This document shows positions 8,471 through 17,162 of a DNA stretch of 64,000 bases, in pieces (the stretch's first letter is position 1; the number at the start of each line of letters is the position of its first letter). The DNA is from Rheinheimera maricola. Lineage in GTDB: Bacteria; Pseudomonadota; Gammaproteobacteria; Enterobacterales; Alteromonadaceae. Where the stretch lies: the NCBI RefSeq assembly GCF_016918075.2, contig NZ_JAERPS020000001.1:372001-436000 (forward strand). Direction: 5' to 3'. The position numbers and the translations under genes are program-made. Under the pieces are notes generated by a model, which searched no databases, was not told the origin of the DNA, and saw nothing but the letters and a program-made list of their open reading frames with translations.

Positions 8471-9253
8471 ATGCGCGTAGTTATTTTAGCTGCTGGCCAG
8501 GGAACACGTCTCCGCCCTCACACCAACCACAAACCTAAATGTATGGTCGAGTTATGTGGCAAATCACTTGTAGACTATCAATTAGAAGCTTTTAAAAAAG
8601 CTGGTATTAACGATGTTACGGTCGTTGCGGGGTATTGTGAAGATAAACTCGTACGAGATGGTGTAAAAAAAATCCTTAACCCTCGCTTTGCCAGCACAAA
8701 TATGGTGAGTACCTTAATGTGTGCAAGAGACTTATTTGATGGCAAAGATGATGTTCTTATTACCTATGGAGACATTGTTTACCAGCAACACATTTTAGAT
8801 GCAATATTGGAGGCGGAGGGGCATTTAACACTGACTATTGATAAAGAATGGCGGAGGCTATGGTCACTTCGTATGGAAAACCCTCTTGAAGATGCTGAAA
8901 CGTTGAAACTTGACGGCGACAAGATTATTGAGCTAGGCAAAAAACCAACAAATTATGATCAAATTCAGGGGCAGTACATGGGGCTGATTAAAGTTTCTTC
9001 TGATAAAGCCAAAGAGCTGATACAAGTTTGGGAGAGTATGGACCGTAAAGCGGTATACGACGGTAAAGACTTTGACAACATGTATCTTACTAGCTTTATT
9101 CAGCACCTGATTGACATTGGCTGGCCGGTAAAAGCGGTGCCCGTAGAGAATGGTTGGCTTGAGATCGATACGGTTGACGATCTTGAATATTATGAGCAAA
9201 TGATAAATACAGGATTGCATACCGAAATATTTAAAAAAGATTGTAGGGAGTAA
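8471..9253 (+). CDS. Cytidylyltransferase-like protein; candidate CTP:phosphoglutamine cytidylyltransferase (Cj1416-like)
   Basis: This is an intact nucleotidyltransferase of the phosphocholine cytidylyltransferase type. It has LAAGQGTRLRP at residues 6-16, HKPKCMVE just after, ITYGDIVY for the metal-binding Asp, and NGWLEIDTVDDL near the C-terminus. I start it at ATG 8471, which puts the beta1 strand right at the N-terminus and leaves one base after the upstream stop; a TTG 12 bases earlier is less likely. In C. jejuni, Cj1416 couples CTP and L-glutamine phosphate to CDP-L-glutamine. The neighbours support that role. The alternative is activation of phosphocholine or a sugar phosphate, but no choline kinase or transporter is present. 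Confidence 0.72.
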   Translation: MRVVILAAGQGTRLRPHTNHKPKCMVELCGKSLVDYQLEAFKKAGINDVTVVAGYCEDKLVRDGVKKILNPRFASTNMVSTLMCARDLFDGKDDVLITYGDIVYQQHILDAILEAEGHLTLTIDKEWRRLWSLRMENPLEDAETLKLDGDKIIELGKKPTNYDQIQGQYMGLIKVSSDKAKELIQVWESMDRKAVYDGKDFDNMYLTSFIQHLIDIGWPVKAVPVENGWLEIDTVDDLEYYEQMINTGLHTEIFKKDCRE

Positions 9254-9257
9254 CTAA

Positions 9258-10862
9258 GTGAAACTATTGGACTGCACTCTCCGCGATGGCGGCTACTATA
9301 ACAGCTGGAATTTTCCGCTAAATGTTACGAATAAGTACCTTGAAGCCATGGCCAGTGCAGGGGTTGATATCGTAGAGTTGGGTTTGCGCTCTATGATCAA
9401 TAAAGGTTTCAAAGGTGCCAGCGCCTACACCACAGACAGCTACATTCGTACATTAACCATTCCTGCTGGTTTAAGCGTGGCGGTGATGATCAACGCTACT
9501 GAAATTGTTGGTGATGAGCCACAAAACGACGTTTTGCGAAAGTTGTTTCCTAACGATGCAGCGACTTCTCCAGTTGATGTTGTGCGTATTGCTTGCCATG
9601 TACATGAATTTGTTAAAGCACTTCCTGCTTGCAACTGGTTAAAAGCTCGAGGCTATATTGTCGGCTTTAACCTTATGCAGGTTGCTGATCGTACTCAGGA
9701 AGAAGTGGAAGCGTTATCGCTTGAGGCCAGTAAATTCCCTATTGATGCGCTGTATTTTGCTGACAGCATGGGCAGTATGGACCCTGGGCAAACCTCACAA
9801 ATCATTAGCTGGTTACGTAAGCATTGGCGTGGCGCTATGGGTATTCATACCCATGACAACATGGGTTTGGCGCTTTCGAATACCTTACAAGCGGTAAAAG
9901 ACGGCGTAACTTGGCTAGATGCCACTGTTACCGGTATGGGCCGCGGACCTGGCAATGCCCGTACTGAAGAGCTGGTAATCGAAGTGGCCGATATGCGCAA
10001 GCAAAGTATCAATATGGTTCCGTTGATGTCTGTTATCCGCAGCTATTTTCAACCGCTAAAAAATCAATGTGGTTGGGGTTCTAACCCATATTATTACCTG
10101 TCTGGGAAGTATGGAATTCATCCTACCTATATACAGGAAATGTTGGGCGATTCGCGTTATAGCGAAGAAGACATTCTGGCCGCGATAAACCACCTAAAAG
10201 TAGAAGGTGGTAAGAAGTTTAGTTTTAATGCCTTGGATGCAACCCGGCACTTTTATCAAGGTGACGCGAAGGGAGAGTGGGCTCCTGAAAGTTTAATCTC
10301 TGGCCGAGAAGTGTTAATTTTGGGTGCCGGGCCTGGAGTCGCAGAGCATAAAGTTGCTATAGAAAGCTACATAGCGGCCCGAAAACCTGTAGTTGTTGCG
10401 CTGAATACGCAATCTGCTGTAGCGCAAAACTTAATTGATGTTCGTGTAGCTTGTCACCCAGTGCGCTTGCTAGCCGACTGTGAAGCGCATGCTGCTTTAC
10501 CTCAGCCTTTAATAACTCCTGCGTCTATGCTTCCAACTGATGTGCTTGAGTCATTAAACGGCAAAAAATTGTTAGATTTTGGCTTAACAGTTAAAGCTAA
10601 TACGTTTAGTTTTGCTGCTACTAATGCAGTGTTGCCTAATTCGCTGGTAATTAGTTATGCATTGGCACTCGCTACCAGCGGCAAAGCCAGCCGGGTATTG
10701 CTGGCAGGTTTTGATGGTTATGGTGCAGATGACCCAAGAACCAAAGAAATGCAAAAGGTATTAGAGCTTTATAAAGATGCGAATGCGTTAGATGTTACCT
10801 CTATAACACCAACGAATTATAGCGTGCCAACTTTGTCGGTATATGCGATGCAGGGGGTATAA
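9258..10862 (+). CDS. DRE-TIM aldolase fused to DUF115/MptE-like domain
   Basis: The start is GTG 9258, with GGGAG 8 bases upstream. Residues 1 to about 300 are an HMGL-like TIM barrel of the DRE-TIM metallolyase family: LLDCTLRDGGYY at the N-terminus holds the catalytic Arg-Asp pair, and GIHTHDNMG holds the metal-binding His pair. Known members are 4-hydroxy-2-oxovalerate aldolase, HMG-CoA lyase and isopropylmalate synthase. Residues about 345-534 form a second Rossmann-like domain (VLILGAGPGV, LLAGFDGYG) that resembles DUF115/MptE and GT42-type sialyltransferase folds. The KdsB-like and HAD genes follow without gaps. I infer that the aldolase makes a 2-keto-3-deoxy acid from pyruvate and an aldehyde. 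The role of the fused domain is unknown. Confidence 0.65.
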   Translation: MKLLDCTLRDGGYYNSWNFPLNVTNKYLEAMASAGVDIVELGLRSMINKGFKGASAYTTDSYIRTLTIPAGLSVAVMINATEIVGDEPQNDVLRKLFPNDAATSPVDVVRIACHVHEFVKALPACNWLKARGYIVGFNLMQVADRTQEEVEALSLEASKFPIDALYFADSMGSMDPGQTSQIISWLRKHWRGAMGIHTHDNMGLALSNTLQAVKDGVTWLDATVTGMGRGPGNARTEELVIEVADMRKQSINMVPLMSVIRSYFQPLKNQCGWGSNPYYYLSGKYGIHPTYIQEMLGDSRYSEEDILAAINHLKVEGGKKFSFNALDATRHFYQGDAKGEWAPESLISGREVLILGAGPGVAEHKVAIESYIAARKPVVVALNTQSAVAQNLIDVRVACHPVRLLADCEAHAALPQPLITPASMLPTDVLESLNGKKLLDFGLTVKANTFSFAATNAVLPNSLVISYALALATSGKASRVLLAGFDGYGADDPRTKEMQKVLELYKDANALDVTSITPTNYSVPTLSVYAMQGV

Positions 10863-11603
10863 ATGAGGGCCGTCGTTTTAATTCCCGCCCGTTACGCTTC
10901 TAGCCGTTATCCAGGGAAACCTTTAGTTCCATTACTGGGTAAGCCCATGGTGCTATGGGTGGCTGAGCTATCGGCTAAAGCTGTTGGTAAGGACAACGTC
11001 TATGTTGCTACTGAAGACAGCAGAATTGCGGATGTCGTAACCGCAGCTGGTTACAATGCTGTTATGACGACAGATAGCTGCCTCACAGGTACTGATAGGT
11101 TGGCTGAGGCTGCCTTGCAAGTAAAAGCCGATATTTACATTAATGTTCAGGGGGATGAACCAATTATTAACCCTGAAGATATCCGCAAAGCAATTGATAT
11201 TAAAAAACATGATATGTCTGCCATTGTGAATGGTTTTTGCTGGATATCCGAATCTGAAAATCCAGAAAGCGTCAATATTCCCAAGGTTATTACCCGAGAA
11301 GACAATACTTTGGTGTATATGTCACGCAAAGCACTACCTGGTTTTAAAGATGATAAATGTGCCCCGAAACGCTATAAAAAGCAGGTGTGCATATACGCTT
11401 TTACAGCTGAAGAACTGGCTGCGTTCAAGGCTTTTTGCCGTAAGAGTGAGCTAGAGTTTAGTGAAGATATTGAAATACTGCGTTTTCTTGAATTGGGTAA
11501 GACAATTCGTATGTATGAGACCCAACCAGGTAGTTTAGCCGTTGATGTGCCTGATGATGTTGCGCCAGTAGAAGCGGCGTTAAGAGGTCTACATCGCCTA
11601 TGA
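10863..11603 (+). CDS. KdsB-like CMP-keto-deoxy-sugar synthetase
   Basis: The 246-residue product is of the 3-deoxy-manno-octulosonate cytidylyltransferase family. It has IPARYASSRYPGKPL at residues 6-20, GTDRLAEA, and NVQGDEPII for the metal site. The length equals that of E. coli KdsB (about 248). The middle part diverges from housekeeping KdsB: the usual CxGIYAY region reads VCIYAFTAEEL, and LEFSEDIEILRFLE replaces LEHxEMLEQLR. The family joins CTP to an eight- or nine-carbon keto-deoxy acid, releasing pyrophosphate. Its place between the aldolase and the phosphatase suggests a dedicated CMP-sugar other than lipid A Kdo. ATG 10863 directly follows the upstream TAA, and the end overlaps the next gene by 4 bases. 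Confidence 0.75.
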   Translation: MRAVVLIPARYASSRYPGKPLVPLLGKPMVLWVAELSAKAVGKDNVYVATEDSRIADVVTAAGYNAVMTTDSCLTGTDRLAEAALQVKADIYINVQGDEPIINPEDIRKAIDIKKHDMSAIVNGFCWISESENPESVNIPKVITREDNTLVYMSRKALPGFKDDKCAPKRYKKQVCIYAFTAEELAAFKAFCRKSELEFSEDIEILRFLELGKTIRMYETQPGSLAVDVPDDVAPVEAALRGLHRL

Positions 11604-12238
11604 ATATAATGGATTATCAAACGTTAGTATTTGACTGCGATGGCGTGGTGTTAAACTCTAACAAAGTTAAAACAGAGGCGTTTTATCAAGCTGCTTTACC
11701 CTATGGTGACACGGCTGCAAAGCAGTTGGTTGATTACCATGTTGCGCGCGGTGGGATTTCACGCTACAAAAAATTTGAATGGTTTGTGCAAAATGTAGTT
11801 GCAGGAAAGCAAGGCCCTAGCTTGGATGAGCTACTTAATGCTTATGCTGCTAAAGTGCGACATGGCCTGCTTACTTGTGATATTGCCGATGGGTTATTTG
11901 AATTACGAGAAAAAACCAGACACGCTAATTGGTTAATTGTTTCTGGTGGTGATCAACAAGAGCTACGTGAGGTGTTTGCTGAACGTGGATTAGCACAACT
12001 ATTCGATGGTGGTATTTTTGGAAGTCCAGATAGCAAAGATATTATTCTTGCAAGAGAGCTAGCGACTAAAACCATTAAAGAGCCTGCGCTATTTTTGGGC
12101 GACAGTCGATACGATTACGAGGTTTCTTCTTTAGCAAATCTTGATTTTGTTTTTCTAAATTACTGGACAGAATTTAATGATTGGCGGTCTTACTGTCTCG
12201 AGAATAAGATTTTTGTCATGTCATCTTTACGTTTTTAG
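11600..12238 (+). CDS. HAD-superfamily phosphatase
   Basis: This 212-residue HAD hydrolase has motif I FDCDGVVLNSNK (nucleophile and acid Asp), motif II IVSGG, and motif IV GDSRYDYE. An alpha-helical cap sits between motifs I and II, as in the phosphoglycolate phosphatase / beta-phosphoglucomutase subgroup. It is not of the cap-less KdsC type. It starts inside the KdsB-like gene (ATGA overlap). The context points to dephosphorylation of a phosphorylated keto-deoxy acid before CMP activation, as KdsC does for Kdo-8-phosphate. It is the last gene of the block; 182 non-coding bases follow. Confidence 0.72.
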   Translation: MNIMDYQTLVFDCDGVVLNSNKVKTEAFYQAALPYGDTAAKQLVDYHVARGGISRYKKFEWFVQNVVAGKQGPSLDELLNAYAAKVRHGLLTCDIADGLFELREKTRHANWLIVSGGDQQELREVFAERGLAQLFDGGIFGSPDSKDIILARELATKTIKEPALFLGDSRYDYEVSSLANLDFVFLNYWTEFNDWRSYCLENKIFVMSSLRF

Positions 12239-12420
12239 ATTGCTTTGAATATTTAGCTACGTTCAACTTATGTTGAATAGCCTATTGAAAACAAGTTTAC
12301 AGTGATGATTATTGTTTTTAATAGTGCTTATTAGCTAGCAATTGAATTTATACATTGTGACTGCTTCTGTTGTATTGGAAATGGTATTGCAAGAAACATC
12401 GATATAGAGATAGAAAAATT
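12239..12420 (+). other. Intergenic gap before cysD
   Basis: These 182 AT-rich bases separate the HAD gene from cysD and probably hold the cysD operon promoter. I see -10-like TATA-containing hexamers but no pair with a convincing -35 at 16-18 bases, and no strong hairpin with a T tract. No small reading frame with a ribosome-binding site stands out. The region just before the cysD ATG (GATAGAAAAATT) is a poor ribosome-binding site. Confidence 0.4.
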
Positions 12421-13329
12421 ATGTTATCGCAGCAAGTAACTCATTTAAAATCACTCGAGAACGAGTCTATCCAAATTTTCCGCGAAGTGGTTGCTGAGTT
12501 TGAAAACCCGGTAATGCTGTATTCGGTGGGTAAAGACTCTTCTGTGTTATTGCACCTGGCGCGTAAGGCGTTTTACCCCGGTAAAATGCCATTTCCGCTG
12601 TTGCATGTCGACACCACCTGGAAGTTTAAAGAAATGATTGCCTTTCGTGACCGTATGGCAAAACAGCATGACTTTGAACTACTGGTGCACCAAAACCCTG
12701 ATGGCTTGGCAATGAATGTCGGGCCTTTTACGCACGGTAGTGCCAAGCATACCGATATTATGAAAACGCAGGGCTTAAAGCAGGCGTTAGACAAATACAA
12801 ATTCGATGCCGCCTTTGGTGGTGCCCGGCGTGATGAAGAAAAATCGCGCGCGAAAGAGCGGATGTACTCGTTTCGCGACCGCCACCATCGTTGGGATCCA
12901 AAAAACCAGCGGCCAGAGCTGTGGAATATCTTTAACGGCAGGGTCGATAAAGGCGAAAGCATTCGTGTGTTTCCGCTATCTAACTGGACTGAGCTGGATA
13001 TCTGGCAATATATTTACCTGGAAAACATTGAAATCCCAGATTTATATTTCGCTAAGCCTCGCCCGGTTGTCGAGCGTGATGGCACGCTGATTATGGTAGA
13101 TGACGAGCGTATGCCGCTGGAGCCCGGCGAGACGCCGCAGCTGAAAAACGTGCGTTTCAGAACGCTGGGCTGTTACCCGTTAACGGGTGCGGTAGAGTCT
13201 ACGGCGGCCAGCTTGCCTGAAATTATTCAGGAAATGCTGCTGACCAAAACCTCCGAGCGCCAGGGCCGGGTTATCGACCACGACAGCAGTGGCTCGATGG
13301 AAAAGAAAAAAATGGAAGGCTACTTTTAA
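12421..13329 (+). CDS. cysD: Sulfate adenylyltransferase subunit 2
   Basis: This is the ATP-sulfurylase catalytic subunit: sulfate plus ATP gives adenosine-5'-phosphosulfate (APS), working with the CysN GTPase in the cytoplasm. With the start at ATG 12421 the product is 302 residues, the E. coli CysD length. A 17-residue upstream in-frame extension is not family-like. The PP-loop [12 protein letters not shown] and the [15 protein letters not shown] segment are intact. The cluster lacks the cysH, cysI and cysJ reductase genes, so the APS made here most likely goes to PAPS for sulfation rather than cysteine synthesis. An 18-base gap separates it from cysN. Confidence 0.95.
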   Translation: MLSQQVTHLKSLENESIQIFREVVAEFENPVMLYSVGKDSSVLLHLARKAFYPGKMPFPLLHVDTTWKFKEMIAFRDRMAKQHDFELLVHQNPDGLAMNVGPFTHGSAKHTDIMKTQGLKQALDKYKFDAAFGGARRDEEKSRAKERMYSFRDRHHRWDPKNQRPELWNIFNGRVDKGESIRVFPLSNWTELDIWQYIYLENIEIPDLYFAKPRPVVERDGTLIMVDDERMPLEPGETPQLKNVRFRTLGCYPLTGAVESTAASLPEIIQEMLLTKTSERQGRVIDHDSSGSMEKKKMEGYF

Positions 13330-13346
13330 GTGAATGGGAATAAGCA

Positions 13347-14756
13347 ATGAGCCACGCATCTGACCTGATTGAAAAAGACATTCTGGCGTACTTAAAACAG
13401 CACGAGAACAAACAACTGCTGCGTTTTATTACCTGCGGCAGCGTAGACGATGGTAAAAGTACCTTAATTGGCCGTTTGCTGCATGACAGCAAAATGATTT
13501 TTGAAGATCAATTAGCGGCAATTACCGAAGACAGCAAAAAAGTGGGTACCCAAGGCACCAGGGTTGATTTAGCGCTGTTGGTCGATGGCTTGCAATCTGA
13601 ACGCGAGCAGGGGATTACTATCGATGTAGCCTATCGCTATTTCTCTACTGACAAGCGTAAATTTATTATTGCCGATACGCCGGGCCATGAGCAGTACACC
13701 CGCAATATGGCAACGGGCGCGTCTACTTGCGACCTGGCCATTATTTTGGTAGATGCGCGCCGGGGCGTGCAAACGCAAACCCGCCGCCACAGTTTTATAT
13801 GCTCATTACTGGGTATCAAGCATGTTATTATCGCCGTCAATAAAATGGACTTAGTCGACTACTCGCAAGCGCGCTATAAAGAGATACAGGAAGACTACCT
13901 GAAGCTGGCGGGTGCGCTGGATATTCCTGATATCCGCTTTGTACCTATTTCTGCGCTGGAAGGCGATAATGTCGTAAATACCAGTGAAAAACTTAGTTGG
14001 TTCCGCGGTTCAACGTTAATGCAGTACCTGGAAACAATTGACATTACCGCGCCAGTGCAAAATGAAGATTTCCGCTTTCCGGTGCAGCTGGTTAGCCGGC
14101 CGAATTCCGATTTCAGAGGCTTTGCCGGTAATATTGCTGCCGGTAGCATCGCCGTGGGTGACACAGTACGGGTGTTACCGTCGGGTACGGTGTCAACGGT
14201 AAAGTCGATTGTGACGTTTGACGGTGAGCTGGCCGAGGCATATGCACCACAGGCGGTAACCTTAACGCTGAATGATGAAGTAGATATCAGCCGCGGTAAT
14301 ATGCTGGTTAAAAAAGACGCTTTACCGCATGTGTCGTCACGGTTACGGGCAAAAGTGATCTGGATGCACGAAAGTGCGATGAAAACGGGCCGTCAGTATT
14401 ACATTAAATTTGCTTGCAAAACCACCAGTGGCGAAATTGACAAGCTGCACTATCGCATCGATGTTAATACGCTGGCCGAGAAAGAAGCCGACGTCTTAGC
14501 CTTAAATGAAATTGGCCTGGTTGATATAAGCCTGACAGAGCAGGTGGCTTTTGATGCTTATTTAAAAAATAAGCAAACGGGCGCCTTTATTGTTATCGAC
14601 CGCTTGAGTAACCTTACTGTTGGTGCAGGTATGGTTGACGCGGCTTTAGTCAGCTCTACAGAGCCAGAACAGCAGATCAGCGGTTTATCAGCGTTTGAGC
14701 ATGATGTCATTATGCTACTGCGTAAGCATTTTCCTGAACTGTCAAACAAGGCTTGA
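13347..14756 (+). CDS. cysN: Sulfate adenylyltransferase subunit 1 (GTPase)
   Basis: This 469-residue elongation-factor-like GTPase couples GTP hydrolysis to APS formation by CysD. The G motifs are clear: [12 protein letters not shown] (P-loop), DTPGHEQY (G3) and NKMD (G4). Two beta-barrel domains follow, as in EF-Tu-like proteins. E. coli CysN is 475 residues, so this is full length. It has no C-terminal CysC fusion; CysC is encoded separately at 16502. ATG 13347 follows cysD closely, and the stop overlaps the region of the permease start. Confidence 0.95.
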   Translation: MSHASDLIEKDILAYLKQHENKQLLRFITCGSVDDGKSTLIGRLLHDSKMIFEDQLAAITEDSKKVGTQGTRVDLALLVDGLQSEREQGITIDVAYRYFSTDKRKFIIADTPGHEQYTRNMATGASTCDLAIILVDARRGVQTQTRRHSFICSLLGIKHVIIAVNKMDLVDYSQARYKEIQEDYLKLAGALDIPDIRFVPISALEGDNVVNTSEKLSWFRGSTLMQYLETIDITAPVQNEDFRFPVQLVSRPNSDFRGFAGNIAAGSIAVGDTVRVLPSGTVSTVKSIVTFDGELAEAYAPQAVTLTLNDEVDISRGNMLVKKDALPHVSSRLRAKVIWMHESAMKTGRQYYIKFACKTTSGEIDKLHYRIDVNTLAEKEADVLALNEIGLVDISLTEQVAFDAYLKNKQTGAFIVIDRLSNLTVGAGMVDAALVSSTEPEQQISGLSAFEHDVIMLLRKHFPELSNKA

Positions 14757-14758
14757 GT

Positions 14759-16486
14759 ATGACCTTGCCTGCAATGGCACTGCTAGCCTTGCTAGCTGTG
14801 CTACTGTTGCTGTTGCTGCGATTTTCGCAGCATGCTGCAGCAGTATTTGGTGGCATGCTGTTGTGTCTGCTGACAGCCGGTTTTGTCAGTACGGCAGATA
14901 TACTGCGTAACAGCGCCAATGAAGGCTTGGTTACTCTGGTACTGTTGGTGCTAATTTCATATGCGCTTGAAAAAACCAGCTTACTCAGGCGGTTGTCGCG
15001 CTATTTGTTTACCGCCTCGGTGAGCGGTTCGGTATGGCGAACGGTGGGTTTTTCGGCGCTGGCGTCGTCAGTGTTGAATAATACTGCGGTGGTAGCGGCC
15101 ATGTTAAACGCGGTGCTAAGCAACACCAAGGTGGCGCCATCAAAACTGCTTATTCCGCTGTCTTATGCTGCCATTATGGGCGGTACACTTACGCTTATTG
15201 GCACCTCGACCAACCTTATTGTGCATTCCATGTTGACGGAAACCGGCCACAGTGGTTTTCGCTTCTTCGATTTTACCCTGGTGGGCTTGGGGGTATTGGC
15301 CGGTGGCAGTGTTGTGCTGGTATTAATGACGCGCTTTTTGCCTAATGATCAGGCCAGCAAAGCACTGACAAGCGCGTATTTTCTTGAGGCCAAGCTCGCC
15401 GACGATTCGCCGCTTATTGGCCAAACGGTAGAGCAAGCCGGGCTTCGGCATTTAGACGAGCTGTTTTTGGCTGAAATTATTCGCGGCAACGAGCTTATTC
15501 GGCCGGTGGCGCGATACGACGTGCTGCGCCGCGGCGATAAGCTTATTTTTACCGGTAATGTGCAAAAAGTGAATGTATTAAAGCAGTTCAACGGGCTTAG
15601 CCTTTTTGCCGATGACAACGGTTTGGCAACCCAAACCCTCACCGAAGTGATTATCAAAGAAGAGTCGGTGTTAACCGGTAAAACGCTGAAAAGCTCAGGC
15701 TTTCGCGCCCGGTTTGATGCGGCGGTAGTCGCGGTGCGCCGCGACGGCGGGCGGGTAAGCGGTAAGCTTGGTGAGCTGGAGCTAAAAGCGGGCGATTTTT
15801 TACTGCTGGCAACAGGTTCAGACTTTGCCGGGCGACATAATATCAGCAAAAACTTTTACGTGTTATCCGGTATCAAGCCCGACAATATGTTAAGTGGCTG
15901 GCGGGAGAAGCTAACCTGGTGGGGCTTTGGCCTGATGATAATGAGCAGTGTGGCGTTGTCAGTGTCATTATTGCAGTGCGCCATGTTTTTGCTGGCGGCC
16001 TTGGTGTTTAGTGGTTGTTTAACGGTAAACGAAATTAAGCGCCGTTTTCCGATAGAGATTTGGCTAATAGTGGGCAGTGCCTTAAGTATTGCTACGGCAA
16101 TGAGCACTACCGGGTTGGCGTTGGCCATTAGCCAGTTTGCCAGCGGGGCGCTGGCGGGGCAGGCGCCAATGTTTACCTTTATTGGTGTTTTTCTCATTAC
16201 GTATTTGCTTACCGAGCTCATTACCAACAATGCTGCTGCCGCGCTGATGTTTCCTATTGCTTATAGCCTGGCTGATGGTTTGGGGGTAAATGTTATGCCA
16301 ATGGTCATGGGCGTGGCCTTTGCAGCCTCGGCCAGCTTTATTACCCCGTACGGTTATCAAACTAATTTAATGGTATTTAATGCCAGCAATTATCGGTTAA
16401 AACATTTTATACTGGTAGGCACGCCGGTCGCGCTGACCTATATCATGTTAAGTGTGCTGCTAATTCCGTTGGTGTTTCCGTTTTAA
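14759..16486 (+). CDS. SLC13-family anion permease with RCK_C domains (probable sulfate transporter)
   Basis: This polytopic membrane protein has 575 residues from ATG 14759; a TTG at 14753 in the same frame is an alternative. About four hydrophobic segments lie in residues 1-200. Then come two soluble TrkA-C/RCK_C-type modules at about 210-380 (ADDSPLIGQTV, EESVLTGKTL), and more membrane segments to the end. The conserved SLC13/ArsB-like GTSTNLIV and ITNNAAAALMFP segments are present in the first and second halves. Homologues beside cysDN genes are annotated as sodium:sulfate symporters. Operon position between cysN and cysC supports sulfate uptake for PAPS synthesis. Substrate not proven. 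Confidence 0.82.
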   Translation: MTLPAMALLALLAVLLLLLLRFSQHAAAVFGGMLLCLLTAGFVSTADILRNSANEGLVTLVLLVLISYALEKTSLLRRLSRYLFTASVSGSVWRTVGFSALASSVLNNTAVVAAMLNAVLSNTKVAPSKLLIPLSYAAIMGGTLTLIGTSTNLIVHSMLTETGHSGFRFFDFTLVGLGVLAGGSVVLVLMTRFLPNDQASKALTSAYFLEAKLADDSPLIGQTVEQAGLRHLDELFLAEIIRGNELIRPVARYDVLRRGDKLIFTGNVQKVNVLKQFNGLSLFADDNGLATQTLTEVIIKEESVLTGKTLKSSGFRARFDAAVVAVRRDGGRVSGKLGELELKAGDFLLLATGSDFAGRHNISKNFYVLSGIKPDNMLSGWREKLTWWGFGLMIMSSVALSVSLLQCAMFLLAALVFSGCLTVNEIKRRFPIEIWLIVGSALSIATAMSTTGLALAISQFASGALAGQAPMFTFIGVFLITYLLTELITNNAAAALMFPIAYSLADGLGVNVMPMVMGVAFAASASFITPYGYQTNLMVFNASNYRLKHFILVGTPVALTYIMLSVLLIPLVFPF

Positions 16487-16501
16487 TATAAAATGTAGGG
16501 C

Positions 16502-17158
16502 TTGTGTGACGTGACTAATGTATTAAACAGTGCAATAAGCAGTACAGTAAACAGCAATAACATAGTGTGGCATAAAACTGCGGTAGCCCATGCCGAGCGG
16601 CGTGCTATGCATGGCCATAACCCTTGTGTGCTGTGGTATACCGGCTTGTCGGGTTCTGGCAAATCGACTATTGCTAATGCTGTAGACCGATTGTTGTTTG
16701 AGCGCGGTTGTCATACCTATTTATTAGACGGAGACAATGTGCGGCACGGGTTAAACCGTGATCTGGGCTTTGATACGGCGTCGCGGGTGGAGAATATTCG
16801 CCGCATCAGTGAAGTTAGCCGGCTTATGCTGGATGCTGGTTTAATTGTCGGTACCGCATTTATCTCACCTTTTTTAGCCGACCGCGCTCTGGCTCGCAGC
16901 CTGATTGGTGATAACTTTATTGAGGTGTTTATTGATACCCCGCTGGCGGAATGTGAAAAACGTGACCCAAAAGGCCTGTATCAAAAGGCCCGCGCCGGTG
17001 ACATTAAGCACTTTACTGGTATAAGTTCACCCTACGAAGCACCACCGGCGCCCGAGGTGCACATACGCACCACTGAGCTTTCTATTGCTGAAGCAGCGGC
17101 GCTGGTATTAAACGCATTAGAATTGCGGCAGATAATTGCCCCCGCCCAAACGGAATAA
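16502..17158 (+). CDS. cysC: Adenylylsulfate kinase (canonical)
   Basis: The enzyme phosphorylates APS at the 3'-OH to give PAPS. It has Walker A GLSGSGKSTIAN, then LLDGDNVRHGLNRDLGF, RRISEVSRL, DPKGLYQKARAGDIKHFTGI and YEAPPAPE, all standard for CysC, including the Arg-Asn APS-binding segment. The start is uncertain: TTG 16502 gives 218 residues, and GTG 16511 is also in frame. E. coli CysC is 201 residues. It lies 15 bases after the permease and 4 bases before the DHH gene. Contrast it with the divergent APS-kinase paralogue at 2860, which lacks the KGLYxKAR segment. Confidence 0.92.
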   Translation: MCDVTNVLNSAISSTVNSNNIVWHKTAVAHAERRAMHGHNPCVLWYTGLSGSGKSTIANAVDRLLFERGCHTYLLDGDNVRHGLNRDLGFDTASRVENIRRISEVSRLMLDAGLIVGTAFISPFLADRALARSLIGDNFIEVFIDTPLAECEKRDPKGLYQKARAGDIKHFTGISSPYEAPPAPEVHIRTTELSIAEAAALVLNALELRQIIAPAQTE

Positions 17159-17162
17159 CATC

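Noticed and set aside
10863-11603. Housekeeping kdsB for lipid A Kdo
   Set aside because: The middle and C-terminal motifs diverge and the gene is coupled to a dedicated aldolase and phosphatase, so a special sugar is more likely.
12370-12420. Upstream TTG start for cysD
   Set aside because: It would add 17 basic residues not found in CysD; ATG 12421 gives exactly the usual 302 residues.
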